64,000 nucleotides of DNA from Lantana camara (GCA_037501455.1 CM074863.1:59749501-59813500); one strand, 5' to 3'; counted from the first letter of the stretch, positions 21,939-34,711 are shown. The notes: a model not told the origin generated them from the sequence alone. Numbers and translations are program-made.

Positions 21939-24900
21939 TGTAGCGCCTCCCCAACACTACAACCCCACACCGCAATACTCCCTAAGTGGAGGTTAGACCC
22001 AACATTCAGGAAATACTACGGCGAACGGTCAGGATAATATATGAATGGAGTATGTGATACAGTGCAGCGGAAGATAAAGAGATTCAACTTTACCTATGAA
22101 CGGGGAGGATAACGTACAATGAGCAAGGATTATCATTATTGATCAAAGTAGTTCGCAAAAGAGTACAACAGGTTGACATGCAAGGACAAAGTATGAGATA
22201 GTTTGTTTCTGCAGAGAGTTGGCTCAAGACAGTGTACTCTTAGGATCTGATCCAACCTACGGTTGTAGTGCTTCAAGATACCTCTAGTTGTCGTTCATTG
22301 ATTCCTAAAATCATGCATTTTAAAAATAGGCGAGAGGGTTAGTCAAAGTGACTAAGTGAAGGGGGTTTAATCACTTATTGATATATGTATATATACATAT
22401 GTATATGATAAAGAAGATCTTGATCTGAAATATTAACAATAGGATATAACAAATAGGAAACGGTTCATAATAATTGTAAAACAGGGATAGGGGTAGTTTG
22501 GAATATTTGTAGAAATATGAACCGTTTGTAACAAGAACATTAATGCCCGCAAGCTAGGCCTTTCCATCCATAACTCCTTGAATAATTGATGAAATAGTAT
22601 CGGGCTGATCAGGCTCTGATACTTCAATAAAACCAAGAATATTAACTCCACTACTCCTTGATGTCAATAGGAAATCAAACCCTAGAGACCACGAACTAGA
22701 TTCGGGAGGCAGCTATCTCTCCCTCATCCCTTGGCGTGGAGTAACTAACCTCCAGTTAAACGACTATCAAGAGGTGGTGGCGGTCCGTATCACCAACAAT
22801 ACCCTCGGCCCGATACCTTCAGGGTAATTGCTCGACACGGCTACACGCCGGGGCCCATAACATGAATCAAGAACAATATTTTGCTTGCATAACCCGGAAT
22901 CAATGTTTTGATAAAATGGACTTGAAATATATAATGTTCTAGTAAAACGTTGATTCCGGCATGAAAGTATTTTTCCTTAAGAGGGACATTGTAGTACAAT
23001 AATATGTATATAGGGCAGTAAATCAATATGATGGGTAGGCTTGAAAATAGTTTTTATATAGATACGTATGTATAGGCATGATTCCAGTTGAAAACAATTT
23101 AACCCTCACCTATACCGGTAGTCAGACATGGTAATGTGGATTCCAGTGCTCTTGAAAGTATTAACTACTATAGGCTTAGAACTAGGTTCCTTATATTAAT
23201 CAAATAAGCAGATAAAACACATAATGTTCATGCATAAAAGGATTACATCAAGTAAACACATAAACTATATCACGTTAGAGAATTCCCGGTAGACTCTAAT
23301 TTTAACCGTTTAAGGGAAATTAAGTAATTAATCAGGTTTCATGAATTCTTTAACCACTTAAACATTTATTAATCACATTATAATCTTAATTATAACATTA
23401 GAAATGGAATTTAGAATTTAATTTGACAATGTAGGTTATATTTTGAAAATAATTCACAATTTACCGTTTTTTGGAAAATTCGGATAAAATCTTTATTTAA
23501 AAATTCCAAAACTAATTTTATAATTATTTTAATAATATTTTCGAAATTAATTGTATATGTGTTGACCAAAAAGTCAAAATTACTATTTAAAACATTTACT
23601 ATTCAATTTCTTATGAATTAAACACTTTATAACACAAAATCGAACACACACACTCACACACTATCACACGTGCACTTAAAATTGTTCAAGAACAACATGA
23701 ACATGTTCTTGAGCCTATTTGAATATTCAAAGAAGGTATGTAACACACTTGATCATATTCATAGTTATAACATAAAATTTGAAGCATAATATAGCAAAAT
23801 ATATGAATTCTCTATGAAAAATTATTCTAGGCATGAATTTAATCAAACAAGATCATAATTATTTAAACACATATTCATATCATAACTCATGCATTTAATT
23901 AAATAAAATTCACATATATTATTATATTTTCCCTAAACTAGCATAAATAGCATATATTTCATAAAATAAATTCCTAAAGCATAATTTAATTAAATCTAAG
24001 CATGTTACTATTATTATCATACTAAGAACATAATATAAAGCATGAAATAATAAAAGAACAAGACTCATACCTTAGAGAAGAGAGGAGTGGCCGAACTAGG
24101 GAGAGAAAGTGAGTGATTTTGGTGTAGTTTTGTAAATGAGCTTGGAGGGGTATTTATACTTGGGATTTAGGGGCTTACCTTGCAATTTCTAAGAGTTTAG
24201 GGGAGATGTGGAAGCTTCATATCCTAGACAAATGCTTGGTTGCTACTTAGGGAATGTGGATGAATTATATTTTAGACATATGCTTGGTAATTAGATAGGA
24301 AATGTGGGGAAAATATGTCCACTTATTAAAACTTTCTAGAAGGTCTAAAATTAAATATAAAATGGTATAAAATTTATTCAAGAGTCGAGAATTGAAAACT
24401 TGAAGTAGTAAATTAATGAAAGAACGAGTGAAAAATAAGCTTCGTTTTGATTATAAATGTGGAATATTTAGAGTTTTCGTTTATAAATTATGAATATTAA
24501 AGATGATGAAAATCATAAGAAAATTATATAAACGAAGCTATGACGAAGTCTAAAGGTTGTAAAAATTATCATATTTTAGAGAAAAATTCAAGAAACATTT
24601 TAAGTAAAATTTCGAATATTGAATGAAAGCTAATTGTTTAAAATAAAATGACAATTTTTAGAAAGGAAAATATTTATAAAATATGTTATGGGTGGAATCG
24701 AGTTTTGGTAAATGGATGAAAATTCACAAAATAATTCAAGGATCGTTTTGGTTATAATATTGAATATCGAAAGGTAGATGAGTAAAGAGTTATTTACGAT
24801 CGAACTATAAGCTAGGGTTTTGCCGATTTTTTATGCTACTAGAGTGAGGATGGGAATTATGGTTCAAGGAGAGTGTCAAGATCCTCGAAATAATGTGAGA

Positions 24901-25014
24901 ATTCTTTTGGTCACAATATTGGATAGTAAAATTACTTTCGGGAATGTAGGAAAATTCGAGGGTTGTAGGGGTATTTTCGTAATTTCCAACTTGCCCCTGT
25001 TTCGGGCTGTTACA
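21939..25014 (-). mobile_element. Family B LTR copy 3, complete (3076 bp)
   Basis: It runs from TGTAGCGCCTCCCC to CGGGCTGTTACA without interruption and is the reference copy. Sense-strand landmarks: TATA 24151-24160, donor-like AAG|GTATGAG (24071/24070), weak acceptor-like TTTCAAG (23151/23150), donor-like ATAG|GTGAGG (23110/23109), dyad 22339-22355, acceptor-like TTTTAG (22305/22304), 23-nt putative exon, donor-like AGAG|GTATCT (22282/22281) and 5' arm 22270-22282. It carries a 12-bp insertion near 22437-22450 that is shared with copies 4 and 5 only. Confidence 0.95.
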
Positions 25015-25034
25015 ATCCTTCCCCCTTAAAAAGA
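25015..25034 (-). mobile_element. Left remnant of family B internal region copy 3
   Basis: Only the polypurine tract and first bases after LTR B3 remain (ATCCTTCCCCCTTAAAAAG and a few more). At about 25034 the sequence switches to the gag of element C, so the pol tail, protease remnant and part of the leader of this unit are gone. Confidence 0.8.
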
Positions 25035-25638
25035 ATCTATGACCATTCAAACTCGCTATATTGGGTGCATAGCGAGACAACCTTTCAAACTCGGATATGT
25101 ACTCGGAAACGGACATTTCTCCCTGTTTTAAATTAGTGAATTCCTTCAATCTACGAGTCTGGGAAACTGGGGGTATAAACTTATTCTTAAATTCCCTAAC
25201 AAACACCTCCCAGGAAATCTCTTCACCCGCAGCTTCCAACACAATTTTCGTGCTCTCCCACCAAGAATATGCTTCACCTTGTATCAATGTGATAGTGCGG
25301 TGAGCTTTCTCCCGAGACTTACAAGGAATCAACTCCCAGATTCTTTCTATTTCTTTCAGCCAAATCTCCGCCTGAATATCATTACCCTTAAAGAACTTAG
25401 GAGGGTGGTGGTTTTGAAGCTCTCGAAGTATAGTAGAAATAGGTGTCTCCGGTTGTGCTGGTGGCACAGGTGGTGCTGGAGGTACATAATTTCTTATTCT
25501 TTGATCAACAAGACGCACCACCGAATCAAGAAAATCTTGAGGCTGACCCGGAGGGGGTGGAGGAGCACGAGGAGAATGGTCACGGTGATGATGTCTGTGA
25601 CCCGGAGAACGCTCTCGACAAGGTCATCCACGAGGCAT
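25035..25638 (-). pseudogene. gag: gag of element C, truncated and with an in-frame stop
   Basis: This is the N-terminal part of a Ty3/gypsy Gag. Recognisable blocks are a proline-rich N-terminus, HHPPKFFKGND, AEIWLKEIERIWE, EAYSWWES, FKNKFIPP and MSVSEYISEFERLSRYAP. The start ATG at 25638-25636 is followed by Pro, Arg, Gly and then TGA (25626-25624), where CGA (Arg) is the simplest ancestor. The open frame restarts further down (Met at 25521). The frame leaves C at about 25035 and runs on into B sequence. Zinc knuckles and pol are absent. The ATG lies only about 230 nt from the primer site with no ORF1, unlike families A and X. Confidence 0.85.
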
Positions 25639-25870
25639 CCTGTAGACAAAACACTAAGTATGCATGGTTGTTTAGTACATGCAAATGGGTGCAATTGAGT
25701 CCATAAAATACAAATAAAGCACATACTTCACATATTTCAACTAGTTCAAATAAGTTCAAGTAATTCAAGTAAGTTCAAGTAGGATACAAGACTTTCAAGT
25801 TAACAATTAATCCTATGCCGTACGACCTAAACTCACGGGACACGACACTAGAACCTCGGTTTTACAACCG

Positions 25871-25883
25871 GGCTCTGATACCA
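25871..25883 (-). other. Primer-binding site of element C
   Basis: The sense strand reads TGGTATCAGAGCC, 7 nt from the LTR edge at 25891. This is the initiator-Met tRNA type. Confidence 0.9.
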
Positions 25884-25890
25884 CTTAAGA

Positions 25891-28591
25891 TGTAGCACCC
25901 TTCACGTATGGGTGCCACACCCCCGCACTATAGCTTAGTCCACATACGAAATGAGTAATCCGTATATGAACCAAACTTTAGCGAACGGGTGACAAAGAAA
26001 AAAAAATCAAGCTAGCTAGGCGGGACTAACCTCAACCGGAAAACCACAATGCAATTAAACCAGCGGAAGCATAATAACTTTCAATATTAATTTCCAAGTA
26101 TTCAAGTTATACTATCTTCTAACTCCATATATCAAAACATTATCATCTCCCAAACTACATAACATGTCCAAAAGTAATAGATACAAAACATGAACGTGTA
26201 GTGCTAGACTCGACTGAAAACAGAACAGGACTCTGACTCCCGCCTAGCACGAACCTGCAAAACACTGAAAGGTTGAGGTGTCAGTCCAACACGGACTGAG
26301 CGAGGGGTATAAATAAATATTAGCACAATTAACATGCAAGTTCTAATCTCGGGTAAGGTTTTTAATAAAGGAAACAATATAAGTTCAATATTAGAATAGA
26401 TCTCGCCCGAGATTACAACTAATCCATTCAATCAATGCAAACGTTATCTATTCAATTCAATTCAATCAGTGGCCCGGCGAGTGAGGGCAATCTCCAACCT
26501 TACTCCAATTAGTGAACAATACCATCTTTAGGTTTTATTTCAATAATTATCATACGATCATTAGTGCACACTTAGCATTTTCACGAACTCTTTCTTCCTC
26601 CGATGATGGTGGGATTGCAAGGCCCAACCATCCATGAACGGTGTACGTCGGGAACATGACTCCCACGCACGGGATTTCTTGCTCCACCAACCTCCTGGTG
26701 GATTCAGAGGTGATCCCAAAATTGGTGAGGATAGTGCAAGAGTTACCCATCAGCCCTTGCTTCCCCGGTTGGCTCAATACACTACCCTCGGGCCCATGTG
26801 AACACGACATGCTTACTCGCCAAAACATGATCAATCACGATAACACGATTATTCAATAGATCACGAAATCATTTGCAATCGGTAGAGATTTTGAGAAAGG
26901 TATATATATATATATAAATATACATTTTGGCTGAAAACATCACGTAGGGTTGTAAGGGTTCTATATATCTAGTAATTAAACCTCACCTTTCCGAACAACC
27001 AAAAGCAAGAAGAAACCCTAAGGAGCGTTCTCCTCGTCTCCCGGACCGTGATCTGTGCAACAAGGGACAAGTGTACGTGAGACTCGACTCGAATGAACCA
27101 ATTACGACGCACGACATGTTCAATTAGTGTCAATCATGCAATAATAATTAAGGAATGTTAATTAAAAGAATACTTATCAATAACCATGTTTATAACTCAT
27201 ATAAGTCAAATGAGGAAGCCAAAGAAGAGAAAAGAATGCAATATGAAAGGTTTTGGTAAAGTTTAGCAAAAACGGACAATTTTAGAAAATGTACATGTTG
27301 AGGGAAAACTGGAATATCTTTAAATCTAGAAGTGGGAATTGAGTTTTGTTTATTGGGTGTGAAACTAGACACAAAGACCTTTCCAACTCTATATGGCACG
27401 TTTTCTAATTCAAACCGAGGTGAAAATGGCGTTGGTTCGAAGTTGGACAAAATGCAGTTTCTGTCGGTGGTCGCGCCCTTCACAAAATGGTCGCGGCCGC
27501 GACCAAGTATTTTCCGAAATTTTCATGCAATTTTCCCAAAAGTCGAAAGTTGGCCAAAATGGGGTCGCGGGCACGACCAGTTTTAGGCATATTTTTGGTC
27601 GCGGGCGCGACCTTCAGTTTCTGGAGAAAAAACAGAGCAGAAACAGGGGATAGTCTCGGCCAAACACCACAATTAACCAAAACATCAATTTTCATACACC
27701 ATAACACAAGTTTTCTGGAAATTTATATGCATATATGTTCAAGATACAATAAAACTTCATTTAAACATATAAATCAAGCCAAATCATCAAGAATCATAAG
27801 CTTCAAGTTCATGCATCAATCATCACATAAGCCTAATTCCTACAAGAATTCATGTCTCAAATCATGATTTAATCATATATTCATACTTCAAACAACATGT
27901 AATCCACTTATTTCATGAAATCAAATACCCTAGCTTCCATGAATGTAATCAAGAATCACATGCTCATGCATACACTAACCTTGTATGAAAGGAAATGGGA
28001 GAAGATGATAGATATGGATGATTGAACTTCAAAACTTGTAAATTCCTTGAAAACTTGATCAAAATAGATAAAATCTTTTCTCCCCTTTTTGATGATGGTG
28101 GCTCGGTGCAAAGGAAGCAAATGAATGAAGATTTTGATGAAAATGGTCATGGAAGATTATGGAAAAAGGCCTTTACATGAATCACCATTTTTGAATTTGA
28201 TGAAAGTCCATAAATTGTAATTTAGTCCCTCAAGTGTTTAAGTCATGCAACTAAGTTTCATCTCTACAATTTTACTCACTTTAGTCCAACAATATTCATG
28301 CAATTTGGTCCTCTAATTTAAATGAACAATCACATAAGGACAATTTAGCAATTAAATCACACTTGGCAATTATTTCAAGTGATAGACATTTTCAAATCAT
28401 GAAATAAATTCTCAATTTGATATGATTTCATATAATTTCACATAAAAGTTGATGAAATGCATTTCATATTATTTCATGTAATTTACACATTAACGGTAAT
28501 TTCATATAAGTTATGGAAACATAATGCATTGAATGTTAAGAAATTTATAAGATATTATATAATTCAAAAATGGAAAAATCGGGGCGTTACA
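25891..28591 (-). mobile_element. 5' LTR of element C (2701 bp)
   Basis: It begins TGTAGCACCC and ends CGGGGCGTTACA (plus-strand view). Sense-strand landmarks are donor-like ACAAG|GTTAGTG (27980/27979), a strong acceptor-like CCCTTGTTGCACAG (27053/27052), donor-like AAAG|GTGAGG (26987/26986), dyad TCAGTCC-AACAC-GGACTGA (26281-26299) and acceptor-like GTTTTGCAG (26255/26254). The arm motif GGTATCTTGAAGC is absent. Its right edge abuts family B internal sequence (GTGCAGATGATC), so element C had inserted into that unit; the left part of C and the second target duplication were lost. Confidence 0.88.
27469..27612. repeat. Cluster of GC-rich palindromes in LTR C
   Basis: GGTCGCGGCCGCGACC (27489-27504) is a perfect palindrome. 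Near-copies are at 27563-27578 and 27597-27612, with a half copy at 27469. They are embedded in otherwise AT-rich LTR sequence. Confidence 0.85.
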
Positions 28592-29084
28592 GTGCAGATG
28601 ATCACAAAATTAAAATTTCCAAGTAACAACAATTAACAGACACAACATCCTTAGCGAAGATAAAGCATATATAAAGGCACAGGAAATTAATAAGTTAGTT
28701 TTCGGTCCTACTGGTATCTTGAAGCAATTCTAATAACTTAAGATTTGAACGAATTAGAAAGTATAAGTGAAGTGCTTCCCTGAGTTAGGAATACTAGTAT
28801 GATGAAGGAGATGTAGATCTTGTGACCGAATCTACCAAGAATTTGGTAATTTTGAAGTGTACTGAAGGATTTGATAAAACTCGGGATTTTGGTGTGGATT
28901 AAGACTGTATGCTTGCCTTGATCGAGGAAGGGTTTAGTACTACAATTGTAACAAATCACATGCTGCTCGGCCGCCCCAACAGTGACTGATCACAATTTAA
29001 GCACTAAAGGCAGGAGAGTACATATGAGACTCAATGAATGATGAACCCCAGATTTTCGCAACCTGGCTGTGATACCACTTTAAT
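28592..29084 (-). mobile_element. Right part of family B internal region copy 3
   Basis: It resumes at GTGCAGATGATC, equivalent to about 7187 in copy 1. It has the 3' arm (28713-28725) followed by AG|GACCG in sense, leader, and the primer site near 29065-29077. There is no coding content. Confidence 0.88.
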
Positions 29085-31322
29085 TGTAGCGCCTCCCCAA
29101 CACTACAACCCCACACCGCAATACTCCCTGAGTGGAGGTTAGACCCAACATTCAGGAAATACTACGGCGAACGATCAGGATAATATATTAATGGAGTATG
29201 TGATACAGTGCAGCGGAAGATAAAGAGATTCAACTTTACCTATGAACGGGGAGGATAACGTACAATGAGCAAGGATTATCATTATTGATCAGAGTAGTTC
29301 GCTGAGTACAACAGGTTGACATGCAAAGGATAAAGTATGAGATAGTTTGTTTCTGCAGAGAGTAGGCTCAAGACAGTGTACTCTTAGGATCGGATCCAAC
29401 ATGCAGTTGTAGTGCTTCAAGATACCTCTAGTTGTCGTTCATTGATTGCTGAAATCATGCATTTTAGAAATAGGCGAGAGGGTTAGTCTAAGTGACTAAG
29501 TGAAGGGGGTATAATAACTTATTGATATATGTATATATACATATGTATAAGATAAAGAAGATCTTGATCTGAAATATTAACAATAGGATATAACAAATAG
29601 GAAACGGTTCATAATAATTGTAAAACAGGGATAGGGGTAGTTTAGAATATTTGTAGAAATATGAACCTTTTGTAACAAGAACATTAATGCCCGCAAGCTA
29701 GGCCTTTCCATCCATAACTCCTTGAATAATTGGTAAAATAGTAACGGGCTGATTAGGCTCCGATACTTCAATAAAACCAAGAATATTAACTCCACTACTC
29801 CTTGATGTCAATAGGGAATCAAACCCTAGAGACCACGAACTAGATTCGGGAGGCAGCTATCTCTCCCTCATCCCTTGGCGTGGAGTAACTAACCTCCAGT
29901 TAAACCACTACCAAGAGGTGGTGGCGGTCCGTATCACCAACAATACCCTCGGCCCGATACCTTCCGGGTAATTGCTCGACACGGCTACACGCCGGGGCCC
30001 ATAACATGAATCAAGAACAATATTTTGCTTGCATAACCCGGAATCAATGTTTTGATAAAATTGACTTGAAATATATAATGTTCTAGTAAAACGTTGATTC
30101 CGGCTTGAAAGTATTTTTCCTTAAGAGGGACATTGTAGTACAATAATATGTATATAGGGCAGTAAATCAATATGATGGGTAGGCTTGAAAATAGTTTTTA
30201 TATAGATACGTATGTATAGGAATGATTCCAGTTGAAAACAATTTAACCCTCACCTATACCGGTAGTCAGACATGGTAATGTGGATTCCAGTGCTCTTGAA
30301 AGTATTAACTACTATAGGCTTAGAACTAGGTTCCTTATATTAATCAAATAAGCACATAAAACACATAATGTTCATGCATAAAAGGATTACATCAAGTAAA
30401 CACATAAACTATATCATGTTAGAGAATTCCCGGTAGACTCTAATTTTAACCGTTTAAGGGAAATTAAGTAATTAATCAGGTTTCATGAATTCTTTAACCA
30501 CTTAAACATTTATTAATCACATTATAATCTTAATTATAACATTAGAAATGGAATTTAGAATTTAATTTGACGATGTAGGTTATATTTTGAAAATAATTCA
30601 CAATTTACCGTTTTTTGGAAAATTCGGATAAAATCTTTATTTAAAAATTCCAAAACTAATTTTATAATTATTTCAATAATATTTTCGAAATTAATTGTAT
30701 ATGTGTTGACCAAAAAGTCAAAATTACTATTTAAAACATTTACTATTCAATTTCTTATGAATTAAACACTTTATAACACAAAATCGAACACACACACTCA
30801 CACACTATCACACGTGCACTTAAAATTGTTCAAGAACAACATGAACATGTTCTTGAGCCTATTTGAATATTCAAAGAAGGTATGTAACACACTTGATCAT
30901 ATTCATATTTATAACATAAAATTTGAAGCATAATATAGCAAAATATATGAATTCTCTATGAAAATTTATTCTAGGCATGAATTTAATCAAACAAGATCAT
31001 AATTATTTAAACACATATTCATATCATAACTCATGCATTTAATTAAATAAAAATCACATATATTATTAAATTTTCCCTAAACTAGCATAAATAGCATATA
31101 TTTCATAAAATAAATTCCTAAAGCATAATTTAATTAAATCTAAGCATGTTACTATTATTATCAAACTAAGAACATAATATAAAGCATGAAATAATAAAAG
31201 AACAAGACTCATATCTTAGAGAAGAGAGGAGTGGCCGAACTAGGGAGAGAAAGTGAGTGATTTTGGTGTAGTTTTGTAAATGAGCTTGGAGGGGTATTTA
31301 TACTTGGGATTTAGGGGCTTAC
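29085..31322 (-). mobile_element. Family B LTR copy 4, left part (interrupted by element A1)
   Basis: It is colinear with copy 3 from TGTAGCGCCTCCCC to GGGGCTTAC. The last five bases (31318-31322, CTTAC) are the target duplication. The dyad here (29483-29499) has one loop-proximal mismatch. The arm motif is at 29414-29426. Combined length with the right part is about 3074 bp. Confidence 0.92.
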
Positions 31323-33021
31323 TGTAGCGGCCCAACGCCACAACCCCGCACCGTTGTATCACCCAAGTAACTAGGAAGCTTTATTACTCGAGAGATACTT
31401 CGGCGAACGGACAGAACATAACAAAGATCAGAGTAACCAGTGTTGCCAACGCAGCGGAATTTCAGAATAATTTTAAACTTTTGAAAACATGAATGCAACA
31501 CAGTAGTATATGCATAACCATAGAGACAAGTAGCCATAATATTATCTTAAACATTAGTCCAAAAAGAAAACAGAGGAACATAACAAAAACGGAGTCCTAG
31601 CAATTCAGGTTGTAGCCTGAATAGGTTCTCAAAGTAAAACATGTAACGTAAAGGTAGAGGTAGCCACGACTATGCAGGACAAAGGAAAAGTAACTAGCAA
31701 TCCTGACTTAACAAAAGACCTCCTACAGCTTCAAGATACCTCTAGGAAGCGCCGGGCTGCCTACCTGAAACCATGAGGTCAGAAAGACAGGGTGGAGGTA
31801 TTAGTCAAAGGGACTAAGTGAGATAATTCGTAGAAATAAAGAATAGTTGAACTTGTGGGATTTTGAAAGGTTTTCTTAGTAACTTTTCTCAAACCGGAAA
31901 GATAACTCTTTTATCTTGAAATGGGATTTTTCACAAGCACACATATCAGAGGTTCTGGTTCATACATACTTTATATAAACGGGGAACAGGATACGGGATA
32001 TTTTCAAAAATATGAACCAAACTTTAAAACCAAAGTTTGCCCGCAAGCTAGGCCATATCCATCCTTTACTCCTCAAAAACATTTACAAAGTTGGTATCGA
32101 GATCCATTAGGATCCCAACACCCATAATCACATGCACCACCCCTTCTCCCCTTATTGTCGCGCCCAGGGAGCTACCCCGCGGTGACGTGCGAAACGGGAG
32201 GAATTTACCACCTCTCCCGACCTTCGATGTGGAGTAACCAACCTCCGATTAAACAATCACCAAGGTCAGTACGGCGGCCAGTATCATAGTAGCCATTGGC
32301 GCACGCCTCCCGGTCTACTACTAACCATACCGCCAGGGCCCAACATAACAAAGTTTCCAAAGCTTGCTTTCAGAATAACAAAGGTGCATAAGCACACAGA
32401 GTTCAGATGACTGAACCTTTAATCAAAGCAGTATAACAGTGAACAGAACGTATATCAGAGATCATTGACTTTAAACTCGAAGCGTTGTCCCAAACGGGAA
32501 AACGTTAACTTGAAAGATAGGAATCTTTGCACCCGAAGGCGTTGATTTTGAAATTATTTGAAAACGAAGAAATATTCATGGTTCCAGTTGAAATAGTTTA
32601 ACCTCACCTATTTATTTAGATAAATTGGTAGTTGGTAGAAGACAGGGTTCACACGGTACCCTGCGGATCCCAGAACTCGGTATTATCTCCTGTAAGTGAC
32701 AGACTACCATGAGCTTAAGGATCTAAGTCCCACACAGGATTAATGATGCATGATTGAGTGCGGATAGTCAAGTATTGGAGTATAAGATTGAAAAGAATGC
32801 GGCACATTTAAACAAGGAATAATCTTTCCCGAAGAAAGAATTCGAGCAAACGATTAGTCTCATTAGAAAGCTCGTATCAAAAACTTAGTGATATGTTCTT
32901 AAGGTCTTAGAACAACCCTAATGTGAACTTTGAAACCTACTTTGATCCCTTGTTTTTGAGAATTTTCGAAAAAGGCTTTGACCGTTGAATTCGTCTCTTT
33001 GAAATGATCAATTAGGTTGAA

Positions 33022-33098
33022 AGTCAAAATTCTTGGTCAAGGTCAAAGTCAAAAGTCAAAGTCAAAGGTCAAGGGTCAAAGGTCAAAGTCAAAGGTCA
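33022..33098 (-). repeat. Cluster of TTGAC (W-box-like) repeats in LTR A
   Basis: About ten GTCAA units lie in 77 bp, so in sense the stretch reads TTTGACC/TTTGACT again and again. TTGACY is the core bound by WRKY factors. Matching clusters are at about 42281-42357, 50297-50371 and 59591-59659, with unit-number differences in A2. The cluster is about 0.8 kb downstream of the predicted start, within the first putative leader intron. Confidence 0.8.
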
Positions 33099-33102
33099 CT
33101 AT

Positions 33103-33420
33103 TCAAGTATACGGTATATATACTGTATGTATACTGTACTTATACTGTATGTATACGTGTATTTATATAGTATGTATACGGTATTTATACTGTATGTATA
33201 CGGTATTTATACGGGGATGCCTACCGTATTTATACAGTATTTATACAAGGTACATACAGTATTTATACAAGAATACATGCGGTATTTATACTAGAATACA
33301 TACGGTATTTATACAAAAGTACATACGTATTTATTAAGGAAATACACATAGTATTTATACGAAAGTACACACGTATTTATACATATTGGAATCAAATACG
33401 TATACGTATATTATACATGT
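33103..33420. repeat. TATAC / GTATTTATAC minisatellite in LTR A
   Basis: The array is an irregular repeat of GTATTTATAC, GTATACGG and ATACATACG units. In transcription sense many units read GTATAAATAC, a TATA-like string. Equivalent arrays are at about 42362-42680, 50382-50645 and 59666-59950; the left LTR of A2 lacks one unit of about 22 bp present in its right LTR. It generates spurious Tyr/Ile-rich frames. Confidence 0.85.
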
Positions 33421-34711
33421 ATACCATAACATATATCAATTGGTCAAGTAATTATGTAACAATTAATTAAACATGTAACATTTAAAACTATAGGTTATAC
33501 TTTAATTATGTAACATTAAATAACATGTAACATTTAATTAAATCATGAAATAAATTAAATTACCTCAGTATGATCATAAAATAATTAAAATGTAACATAT
33601 AACATGCTAGCATAATTGTCACATAATTAATTTGTCACAAAATTAAATTGTAACACATTTCATAATAAACTATACTATAAGAATATAAATTCATAAATTC
33701 ATGAATATTTACAAACATAAATTAAATCACATAATTCATGCATAAAATAAAACATAAATTAAATCCTAAATCTAGCATAATTAATAAATAAATTAAAACA
33801 TAAAATAAAACATAAATTAAAACATAAATTAAACTAATTAAAACATAAAAAAAATAAGAAAACTAACCTTAAAAGGGGGAGGAATTTCGGCCACTAGGGG
33901 GAGAAGAAGAGAATGGAGTGAGCACAAAATGAGACCCCAACACACTTATTTATAGTTGTTGGGAAGGACCAAAGTGCAAATAATATTTATTTTAGGCACT
34001 TAAGGTGGGGTATTTTGTGAAATTTCCAAAAATAGGTTTCCTTCTTTACATAATTGTCACAGCAGGGGTATTCTGGTAATTCCACCTTTCTCCTGCGTAT
34101 TTTTGATGTTGGAAAAGTGCCCAAGAGCTAGGAAATAAAATTAGCTTCGAAACGGTTACTCACGGGTCAAAATCGGACGTACGGTTTAAAAGTTATAAGC
34201 TTCGGAAGATTCGATTTTCTTGAATTTCGAAAATTAGTTAAATTATGAAATAAATACTAGGATAAGATTTGAAGGTCCAAAAGGCTTTCCAAAAATGTAG
34301 AAAAAAACGAGGAACGTTATGGTGATGATCTCAAGGGCTAAATCATTCTAACGAAGGAAATATTTCTTACCGACGGAAATTTTTATTTGAAAATAAATTC
34401 TTAAATTGCTCTGGACACATAAACGAAACCTCAAAGCATTGAAAAGAGAGTTGAAATATTCTAAGAAGATAGGTATAGGTTCTTTAAGGTCTCCTGAATA
34501 AAACGGTATAATGCTGGTTCGGAAATAAATAGTGCTCTTAGGGTTTAAAGATAGTTTTCCCCCTTTTGGTCACCTAATACCACATATGAGCACTTATTTC
34601 ATGTAGGGGTGCATGATATAAATTGTTTTAAATACGGATCAAGTTCTATAAATGCCCTTACGTTGCCCTTAGCTTACCTTTATTGATTCGATCCCGAACC
34701 GGGCTGTCACA

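Larger units (their letters stand above)
31323..34711 (-). mobile_element. 3' LTR of element A1
   Basis: It starts TGTAGCGGCC and ends GGGCTGTCACA next to the polypurine tract. The left edge lies in LTR B4. It contains the GTCAA cluster (33022-33098), the TATAC/GTATAAATAC array (about 33103-33420) and a TATA box around 33947. There is no gene; the frame at 33017-33337 only reads through these repeats. Confidence 0.95.

Noticed and set aside
27190..27867. Several frames of 70-126 codons within LTR C
   Set aside because: They overlap one another on both strands around GC palindromes, with no domain or homology that I recognise.
33017..33337. Tyr/Ile/Val-rich frame of 106 codons, repeated at 42275, 50290 and 59584
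   Set aside because: It translates the GTCAA and TATAC repeat arrays of LTR A and runs antisense to the element.
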